Assembly: GCA_002256995.1 (NCBI GenBank)
Contig: NCGX01000020.1
Coordinates: 26,099-90,098 of the forward strand
DNA: 64,000 nt
Direction of reading: 5' to 3'
Source: Hydrogenophilales bacterium 16-64-40
GTDB lineage: Bacteria; Pseudomonadota; Gammaproteobacteria; Burkholderiales; Thiobacillaceae
Shown: positions 57,357-64,000 of the stretch, piece after piece
How positions within the stretch are numbered: position 1 is the stretch's first letter
Layout: each line of letters begins with the position of its first letter
The notes under the pieces: model-generated
The model's input: only the letters and a program-made list of their open reading frames with translations
Databases searched by the model: none
Told to the model about the DNA's origin: nothing
Position numbers and translations under genes: made by a program

Positions 57357-59702
57357 ATGCAATTTCCAGAATCGTGGCTGCGCAGCCTCGTCAATCCCGC
57401 GCTCGATACCGCCCAACTGGCCCATGCCCTGACCATGGCGGGACTGGAAGTGGAGGCGCTGGCGCCCGCCGCGCCGCCCTTCAATAGCGTGGTGGTGGCC
57501 GAAATCCTGTCGGCGGAGAAGCATCCCGACGCCGACCGCCTGCGCGTGTGCCAGGTCGATGTCGGCGAGTCTTCGCCGGTCACCATCGTGTGCGGTGCGC
57601 CCAATGCAGCGGCCGGACTCAAGGTGCCGTGCGCCCGCCCCGGGGCGAAACTGCCCGGGTTCGAGATCAAGGTGGCCAAGGTGCGCGGCGTCGAATCCTT
57701 CGGCATGCTCTGCTCGACCAAGGAACTGGGTCTGGAAGGGGCGGCCGACGGCCTGATGGTGCTGGATGACGACGCGCCGGTCGGCGAGGATTTTCGCGGT
57801 TGGCTCAATCTGGACGACACCCTCATCACGCTGAAGCTGACGCCCAATCGCGCGGACTGCCTGTCGATGCAGGGCTTGGCGCGCGAGGTCGGCGCGATCA
57901 CCGGTGCCGAGGTGCGGCTGCCGCAGATTGGCGTGGCCACTGAACGCATCGAGGACACCGTGCCGGTGCAGCTGTCCGCCCCCGAGGCCTGTCCGCGCTA
58001 TCTGGCGCGTGTGGTGCGCGGCATCGACGCGCAGGTCGCGACCCCGCGCTGGATGGCGGAGCGGCTCGAGCGCAGCGGTATTCGCCCGCTGCTGGCGCCG
58101 GTCGACATCACCAACTACGTGCTGCTCGAACTCGGCCAGCCGATGCATGCCTTTGCCCTGTCACGCCTCAACGGCGGCATTGAGGTGCGGCTGGCCCGTG
58201 CGGGTGAAAAACTCGAACTGCTGGACGGCCAGGTCGCCGAACTCGCCCCCGACATGCTGGTGATCGCCGATGCCGGCGGGCCGGTGGCGCTGGCCGGCAT
58301 CATGGGCGGGAAGCCGACCAGCGTGGAGCGCGTCACCGTCGACGTCATGCTGGAGGCCGCCTTTTTCGCCCCGGCGGCGATTGCCGGCCGCGCCCGGCGC
58401 CTGGGGCTGTCGACCGACTCGTCGCACCGTTTCGAGCGCGGCGTCGATTTTGGCGCCACCCGCCAGGCGATGGAACGCGCGACGCAGCTGCTGCTCGACA
58501 TCTGCGGCGGCCAGGCCGGACCGATCACCGAGGCGGCCGCCGAGTTGCCCGGGCGCGACCCGATCACCCTGCGTCTGGCGCGCCTGACGCGCGTGGCGGG
58601 CATCGAGCTCGACGCCGACCAGGTGGCGCGCGACCTCGCCGCAATCGGTGCGGACGTGGAACGCCAGGACGACTGCCTCGTCGTCACGCCGCCGAGTTTC
58701 CGTTTCGACCTTGCGATCGAGGAAGACCTGATCGAAGAGGCGGTGCGCCTGTTCGGCTACGACAACATTCCCGCGCAGCCGCCGGCGGCGCCCTCGCGCA
58801 TGCTGCCGCAGGACGAGACGGTGCTGGCCGACGATGCTGTGCGCCAGATGATGGTCGACCTCGATTATCAGGAAGTCATCACCTACAGCTTTGTCGATCC
58901 TGCGTGGGAAACGGCGCTCGATGCCGGCGCCCGTCCGCTGCTGCTGGCCAATCCGCTGGCCAGCCAGTTGTCGGCGATGCGCACGACCCTGTGGGGCGGC
59001 CTGATCGAAACCCTGCGTCACAACCTCAATCGCCAGCAGGAGCGGGTGCGGATTTTTGAACTGGGGCGGGTGTACGCATCACTTGCCGAACAGCCGATGA
59101 AACTGGGCGGCCTGGTCTACGGCGACGCGCTTCCCGAGCAATGGGGCGCGTCATCGCGCCGCGTCGATTTTTTCGACCTCAAGGGCGACCTGGAACGGCT
59201 GTTCGGGCGTGGACTCGATGCCCGGCGCGGCACCCATCCCGCCCTGCATCCGGGGCAATGTGCCGAACTGTGGGTCGATGGCCAGTCCATCGGCTGGGTC
59301 GGCGCCCTGCATCCGCGACTGGTTCAGGCATTCGACCTGGCGGCCGCGCCGTTGCTGTTCGAGCTCGACAGCCAGGTGCTCGCCCAACGCGGCCTGCCGC
59401 GGCACGTGATGTTGTCGCGCTTTCCGCAGATGCGGCGCGATCTGGCGTTCGTGCTCGACGCGCATACGCCCGCTGGCGAACTGCTGGCTGCATTGCGCGA
59501 GGCCTCGGCGGGCTTTGTTCGGTCGATCGATGTGTTCGACGATTACCGTGGAAAAGGCGTGCCTGAAAACCAAAAAAGCCTTGCCATACGGGTAGTTATG
59601 CAAGATACTGAACGCACATTAACGGATCAGGAAGTGGACGAAGCTGTGCAAAAACTGGTCAGCGCAGCGCGTCGTCAGTGCAATGCCAGTTTGCGTGCTT
59701 AA
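57357..59702 (+). CDS. pheT: Phenylalanyl-tRNA synthetase beta subunit
   Basis: A 781-residue partner of PheS. Domains in order are an EMAP-like tRNA-binding fold (residues 40-150, VVVAEILSAEKHPDADRLRVCQVD), B3/B4 editing region, B5 domain, a catalytic-like domain lacking the active site, and a C-terminal ferredoxin-fold anticodon domain (RFPQMRRDLAFVLD to DQEVDEAVQKLVSAA). Full length. Confidence 0.97.
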   Translation: MQFPESWLRSLVNPALDTAQLAHALTMAGLEVEALAPAAPPFNSVVVAEILSAEKHPDADRLRVCQVDVGESSPVTIVCGAPNAAAGLKVPCARPGAKLPGFEIKVAKVRGVESFGMLCSTKELGLEGAADGLMVLDDDAPVGEDFRGWLNLDDTLITLKLTPNRADCLSMQGLAREVGAITGAEVRLPQIGVATERIEDTVPVQLSAPEACPRYLARVVRGIDAQVATPRWMAERLERSGIRPLLAPVDITNYVLLELGQPMHAFALSRLNGGIEVRLARAGEKLELLDGQVAELAPDMLVIADAGGPVALAGIMGGKPTSVERVTVDVMLEAAFFAPAAIAGRARRLGLSTDSSHRFERGVDFGATRQAMERATQLLLDICGGQAGPITEAAAELPGRDPITLRLARLTRVAGIELDADQVARDLAAIGADVERQDDCLVVTPPSFRFDLAIEEDLIEEAVRLFGYDNIPAQPPAAPSRMLPQDETVLADDAVRQMMVDLDYQEVITYSFVDPAWETALDAGARPLLLANPLASQLSAMRTTLWGGLIETLRHNLNRQQERVRIFELGRVYASLAEQPMKLGGLVYGDALPEQWGASSRRVDFFDLKGDLERLFGRGLDARRGTHPALHPGQCAELWVDGQSIGWVGALHPRLVQAFDLAAAPLLFELDSQVLAQRGLPRHVMLSRFPQMRRDLAFVLDAHTPAGELLAALREASAGFVRSIDVFDDYRGKGVPENQKSLAIRVVMQDTERTLTDQEVDEAVQKLVSAARRQCNASLRA

Positions 59703-59773
59703 CGCAAAACCAATTTAGTTGGCGCTTGCGTGGCCCTATATTTTTCACCAGCCTTCCCTGACAACATACAAGC

Positions 59774-60085
59774 ATGACTACCCTCACCAAAGCTGATCTG
59801 GCCGAACTGCTGTTCGAAAAAGTGGGCCTGAATAAACGCGAGGCCAAGGATGTCGTCGAGTCGTTTTTCGATGAGATTCGTTTGACCCTCGAAAAGGGCG
59901 ACATCGTCAAGCTGTCCGGCTTCGGCAATTTCCAGTGCCGCGAGAAACCGCAGCGGCCGGGCCGCAACCCAAAAACTGGCGAAGAAATGCCGATTTCCGC
60001 GCGCCGCGTGGTCACCTTCCACGCCAGCCAGAAACTCAAGTCCCAGGTCGAAGGCGCCCACATTGGAACGCCCAGCGAAGAGTGA
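59774..60085 (+). CDS. ihfA: Integration host factor alpha subunit
   Basis: A DNA-bending protein of 103 residues that works as a dimer with Ihf[69 protein letters not shown] with the intercalating Pro of the arm are visible. The position after pheT is conserved in proteobacteria. The next gene overlaps its end. Confidence 0.97.
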   Translation: MTTLTKADLAELLFEKVGLNKREAKDVVESFFDEIRLTLEKGDIVKLSGFGNFQCREKPQRPGRNPKTGEEMPISARRVVTFHASQKLKSQVEGAHIGTPSEE

Positions 60086-60428
60086 ACTCCCGCCGATTCC
60101 GGCGAAACGCTACTTCACCATCGGTGAAGTGTCCGAACTGTGCGCCGTCAAGGCGCACGTGCTGCGCTATTGGGAGCAGGAATTCACCCAGCTGCGCCCG
60201 GTCAAGCGACGCGGCAACCGGCGCTACTACCAGCATCACGAGGTGCTGCTGATCCGCCGCATCCGTGAACTGCTGTACGAAGAAGGGTTTACCATCAGCG
60301 GCGCGCGGCAACGCCTGGAGCACGATAACGAAAGCCCAGCCGAGACTGCGCCCGCGCCGGCTTCAAGCGCGCTGGATGTCGGTAAACTGCGCGCCGAAAT
60401 CACGGCGATCCTGAAAATATTGGCCTGA
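60063..60428 (+). CDS. MerR-family transcriptional regulator
   Basis: A 121-residue regulator. The winged-helix start is [53 protein letters not shown]; a short helix and an Ala/Pro-rich tail follow. It lacks the metal-binding cysteines of MerR or CueR. The only start before the helix-turn-helix is TTG at 60063, with GAAGG about nine bases upstream, overlapping ihfA by 23 bp. This ihfA-linked MerR gene is common in proteobacteria; its target is unknown to me. Confidence 0.9.
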   Translation: MERPAKSELPPIPAKRYFTIGEVSELCAVKAHVLRYWEQEFTQLRPVKRRGNRRYYQHHEVLLIRRIRELLYEEGFTISGARQRLEHDNESPAETAPAPASSALDVGKLRAEITAILKILA

Positions 60429-60473
60429 CGGGCTTCCGCCAGACGCGGCTCATCTGTTAGAATTGCGGGCTTG

Positions 60474-60552
<79 letters not shown>

Positions 60553-60677
60553 GTTTCCGTTGTGCGTGCGGCATTCTGCACGCCACAACACACAGCCGGA
60601 CAGACATCTCGTCCGGCCACATACAAGCCATCGTCGATCCCCCAGGGATACAACTTTGATGGGGCCGCCCCATCAGC

Positions 60678-60705
60678 TTGTCACGCTTGCTCGACACACT
60701 ATATT
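60678..60705 (+). promoter_or_regulatory. Sigma70 promoter of sodB
   Basis: TTGTCA (60678-60683), a 16-bp spacer and TATATT (60700-60705), about 30 bp before the sodB ATG. Two perfect hairpins lie just upstream (GCCGGAC 60595-60601 with 60611-60617; GATGGGG 60658-60664 with 60668-60674). Confidence 0.7.
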
Positions 60706-60736
60706 GATTGCTGTTCATTCAATTCAGGAGAGAGTT

Positions 60737-61267
<531 letters not shown>

Positions 61268-61513
61268 CCTTCTGCTTCGAGTATCGGGGTAGCTTTGTAT
61301 TCCTTCGACAAAGCGGTATGGAAGTCGACAACCAATGATGCGGGACATGCCGGCGTGATTGGTACGACTCTGGTGAAGTGTTTGTGAGAGCATGCGATTG
61401 AGAAGGCTAACGAGGCTGTAGAAAAAGCCCCAAAAATATCAATCCCTGCATCTTGCCCCAGCCTTCCGCCTGCATCAACATCGCGTCATTGATTTTGTGA
61501 TGGAACAGACCGC

Positions 61514-63063
61514 ATGGCGCGCTACAAACACATCGACACCGGCCCGCGTTTCCTTGCCGTAGACCTGCAACGGCAACTGCTTCCCGGCAGCTTCGAGCAC
61601 GCACTCAATCACCTCATCGATCACGAACTGGATCTATCCAGCTTCGATGCCCGGTTCAACAACGACGCAACCGGCGCTGCAGCTTATCCGCCCGCCATGC
61701 TGCTCAAGGTTGTCCTGTTCGCTTACAGCCAGGGCATCGTTTCCAGCCGTGGCATCGAAGCCGTCTGCCGTGACCACGTCACCTTCATCGCCCTGTCCGG
61801 CGACACCCAGCCCCACTTCACCACGATTGCCGGGTTTGTCTCCAGCCTCGCCGAAGACATCGCCCGCGTCTTTACCCAGATCCTCTACCTGTGTGATCGG
61901 CAGGGATTGATCGGGCGCGAGATGTTCGCCATCGACGGCGTCAAGCTTCCCAGCAATGCATCCAAACAAAAGAGCGGCACCCGAGCCGACTTCGAACACC
62001 AGGCCGCCAAACTCGAAGCCGCCGCCCGCGTCATGCTCGAACGACATCGCGCAGCAGACAGCCAGCCCGTCGAAGCCGATCTTAGGCAGAAAGAAATCCT
62101 GCGCATCACCCGCCTGCAAACCGATGCGGCTCAACTGCGTCAATGGCTTGCCGCCCATCCCGAAGACCGCAAAGGCAGCAAAGGCACAATCAGGAAGAGC
62201 AACCGCACCGACAACGAATCCGCCAAGATGGCCACCAGCAAAGGCGTCATCCAGGGCTCACCGGCGTGGCAGCAGTCGACGCCAAACACCAGATCATCGT
62301 CGATGCCCAGGCCCACGGCACCGGCAGCGAGCAGGAACTGCTCGTCCCTGTGGTCAAGGCGATCAAAAGCGCATTGATTGTTGCCCCGCTCATCACCGGC
62401 AGCAGCCTCATCACCGACGATGCGGGTTACCACTCGGAAAGCAACCTCAAACAACTCACCGAGTTGCAAGTCAATGCCCTGATCGCCGACAACGGCATGC
62501 GGCAACGCGATCCACGTTTCAATGATCAGGGCAAACACAAGCAAGCCCCCCATCCGCTGCACGACAAGTCAGGCAATAAGAAAGAGAAGAGGCAAGCCGC
62601 TGTTTATCGTCCCACAGACTTCCACTACGACCCATCCACCCACACCTGCGTTTGCCCGGCGGGCAAAATTCTTTACGGCAACGGCAGCCACTGCGTGATC
62701 AACGGCTACAGCGCCGTCAAGTTCCAGGGCGCGCAGCAGGACTGCGTACCGTGCGAACAACGGGACAAATGTTTACGCACCCCCGCCAGGACCAAGACCC
62801 GGCAAGTGAGTTTCTTCCAGGGCAAAGCTGACGGGTCGGAATCCTTCACCGACAAGATGAAGGCTCGTATCGACAGCCCGGAAGGGCAAGCGAAATACGG
62901 CCGGCGCTTTGCCACGGTGGAACCGGTGTTTGGCAACATCCGGCACAACAAACAGCTCAACCGCTTCACCCTCAGAGGGCAGAATAAGGTTGATACACAG
63001 TGGAAGCTCTACTGCCTGGTGCACAACATCGAGAAACTGGCGCATCATGGGTATGCGCAGTAG
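61514..63063 (+). pseudogene. IS1182-family transposase, frameshifted
   Basis: A DDE transposase of about 515 codons in two frames. The first frame (from 61514) starts MARYKHIDTGPRFLAVDLQR and has the first catalytic Asp in AIDGVKLPSNAS. The second (to 63063) has LITDDAGYHSESNL and VEPVFGNIRHNKQLNRF with the second Asp and the Glu. They join near 62257, where restoring one base in GGCTCACC would give a continuous GYTGVAAVDAKHQ. IS1182 elements are not known to use programmed shifting, so a deletion (or sequencing error) is likely. Confidence 0.9.
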
Positions 63064-63160
63064 GAGCGGGGCAGATAGCCCGCAACACACCCCTCAGAAG
63101 ACCCCCTGACTTGATCAGCGAAGTGAGCCGAAACGGCGGCTCAATTACAAAGCAGAAGTT

Positions 63161-63192
63161 AAAAACGGCGTGGAAAAATCCATGCCGTTTTT
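63161..63192 (+). terminator. Terminator inside the right end of the IS
   Basis: A 14-bp stem (63161-63174 with 63179-63192, loop AAAA; one G-U pair) runs directly into further T residues. It would end the transposase transcript. Confidence 0.88.
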
Positions 63193-63235
63193 TTGGGTCG
63201 ATGATTGGGCTGAAAAGGGGTTTTTCTACAGCGTC

Positions 63236-63289
63236 AACGTAAAGTTGAGGGGCGCGCCTTTTTTGATCCGCTCGAACGCAATGTTATGG
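63236..63289 (-). other. attC-like integron recombination site, split by the IS
   Basis: Removing the IS and one AAC copy rejoins GGCTAAC (61407-61413) with the sequence after 63238. On the minus strand it begins CCATAACATTGCGTTCGAGC, has a non-conserved middle, then CCCCTCAACTTTACG and ends GTTAGCC. These ends form an imperfect inverted repeat (TAAC, GTT, GAG and GG keep register) with one extra unpaired C in one arm, the hallmark of attC. The end boxes only roughly fit RYYYAAC and GTTRRRY. The ada stop codon lies inside it, as for a cassette gene. Confidence 0.55.
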
Positions 63290-63901
63290 CTGCGGTTGCT
63301 CATACCTCGCCGATTCCCATACATGGATTGCCTGTTTCCGAGTTTCACCCCAATGGTACCCGCCGACCTTACCGCTTTGTTGAATGACGCGGTGGCAAGG
63401 TATCAGGAACGCGACAGGGTTTGCACCTACCGCCAGTCCAACCGCTCTCGCAGAGTTTGGACGCCCGATTGCGGTTGCTACTTGGGAATAGCTCGCTACC
63501 CTCGCCGGGGGGATCTGTAACAATGCTTTCCACACACTGATCTGAAAGTTCGTTCCTGAAACATGCAAAGACACGGGGCGGTCCGATTTCTTTTCTCCAC
63601 AGAACATGGCCCTAATAACCGCAAGCGTTCGTTGACGATTTTCATGCATTGCCGCATGTGGCCACTCTTTATGTAGGTCAGTCAGATATTCATCAATTTC
63701 AATGCTGTCCAGAAACGCAAAACTACAGATACCTCTGGGCGTGGTGGCAATAAATGCTTTTCCAAAAGGGGTGTCATGTATGGCATATTCAATCGTTAAA
63801 CCCAAGCCTCCCGTCTTATATTCACCGGGCGTAACCGCTTCTAAATGAACGAAGTGGTCATACAAACGCGAACCGCTACTCAAACCCAGGGAGTCCGAAA
63901 C
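63284..63901 (-). pseudogene. ada: Ada fragment: methylated-DNA-protein cysteine methyltransferase domain
   Basis: This is the C-terminal part of Ada. It opens in the end of the AraC-type helix-turn-helix (VSDSLGLSSGSRLYDHFVHLEAVTPGEYK) and runs through the complete O6-methylguanine methyltransferase domain with the acceptor Cys in LIPCHRV, preceded by the NSARAVGLAVGANP DNA-binding region. The N-terminal methylphosphotriester domain and most of the AraC helices are missing, because an IS3-type end abuts at 63902. The remaining domain could still repair DNA if expressed, from a TTG at 63883 or from an IS promoter. Confidence 0.85.
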
Positions 63902-64000
63902 TGAACCGCCCCGGGTTTCGTGGAGGCCATTTGGTTTAAGTGCAGGCCGTTGACTTGGCCTGTTCGGCGAGTTGCCTGTAGTAGTTTGCCTCAGCTTCAG
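63902..64000 (-). mobile_element. End of an IS3-family insertion sequence
   Basis: The sequence from 63902 starts TGAACCGCCCCGGGTTTCG, matching the terminal inverted repeats of IS3-family elements of the IS3411/IS629 kind as I know them. It is followed by the 3' end of a transposase on the minus strand. The rest of the element is outside the window. It has cut ada. Confidence 0.75.
63936..64000 (-). CDS. IS3-family transposase OrfB, C-terminal fragment
   Basis: The last 20 codons of an integrase-core transposase enter from the right edge and end at TAA (63936-63938). The residues EANYYRQLAEQ resemble the common C-terminus of OrfB proteins (PAEAEANYYRQ). No catalytic residue is in view, so the call depends on this tail and on the adjacent terminal repeat. 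Confidence 0.7.
   Translation of the reverse strand, partial: EAEANYYRQLAEQAKSTACT

Larger units (their letters stand above)
61414..63235 (+). mobile_element. IS1182-family insertion sequence
   Basis: Terminal inverted repeats GAGGCTGTAGAAAAAG (from 61414) and, as reverse complement of the right end, GACGCTGTAGAAAAAC (ending 63235) bound an element of about 1.82 kb, the size expected for IS1182. AAC flanks both sides (61411-61413 and 63236-63238), a possible short target duplication. It carries one transposase frame, now broken, and an internal terminator near the right end. It has split an attC-like site. Confidence 0.85.

Overview
The window is a stretch of high-GC bacterial chromosome, mostly conserved housekeeping genes with short spacers. 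The gene set and order point to a betaproteobacterium. The order is yceD-rpmF-plsX-fabHDG-acpP-fabF-pabB-pabC-mltG-tmk-holB-pilZ-tatD, then grpE-dnaK-dnaJ, yciB-yciI-bolA-ppiC-hfq, and thrS-infC-rpmI-rplT-pheST-ihfA-merR. A Thiobacillus-like or other Nitrosomonadales organism is my inference, not something the sequence proves.

Layout. At 1-370 a probable tyrosine-recombinase start lies just behind a tRNA-Asn, the usual position for an integrated element. At 0.4-13 kb are a Y-family polymerase under a strong palindrome resembling a LexA box, a BrkB-like membrane protein fused to a cyclic-nucleotide-binding domain, an aspartate aminotransferase, uvrB with a small phosphatase, RNase E, and an operon rluC-gph-Rieske-sppA-rof. 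At 13-20 kb are a RIO-type kinase, a DbpA-type helicase whose promoter implies a leaderless mRNA, and a minus-strand operon of two-subunit pyruvate carboxylase, Maf and an RsmI-like methylase. At 20-32 kb a sigma70 promoter precedes a long fatty-acid synthesis operon that runs on into folate (pabB, pabC), cell wall (mltG), nucleotide and replication (tmk, holB), PilZ and TatD genes. At 32-37 kb are tcdA and the heat-shock operon grpE-dnaK-dnaJ behind a near-consensus sigma32 promoter.

At 37-46 kb are tRNA-Ser, three envelope genes (GT2 glycosyltransferase, TVP38-type protein, ArnT-like transferase), an unusual Hfq, the ppiC-bolA-yciI-yciB group, and a PHP-yciO-M50 protease-trpS run. At 46-52.6 kb are bcp, smr, trxB, ftsK, ispD, ispF and thpR. 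At 52.6-60.5 kb are tRNA-Val and the translation operon thrS-infC-rpmI-rplT-pheS-pheT-ihfA-merR with several RNA hairpins, followed by tRNA-Pro. infC appears to start at ATC.

The last 3.4 kb (60.7-64 kb) is different in character: broken genes and mobile DNA. sodB has lost its C-terminal third, including the last two metal ligands. An IS1182-type element with a frameshifted transposase sits inside what looks like an integron attC site. An ada fragment carrying the methyltransferase domain ends in that attC site and is cut at its 5' side by the end of an IS3-family element that runs off the window. I see no CRISPR array, prophage module or recognisable new defence system. The most unusual material is this eroded integron/IS junction.
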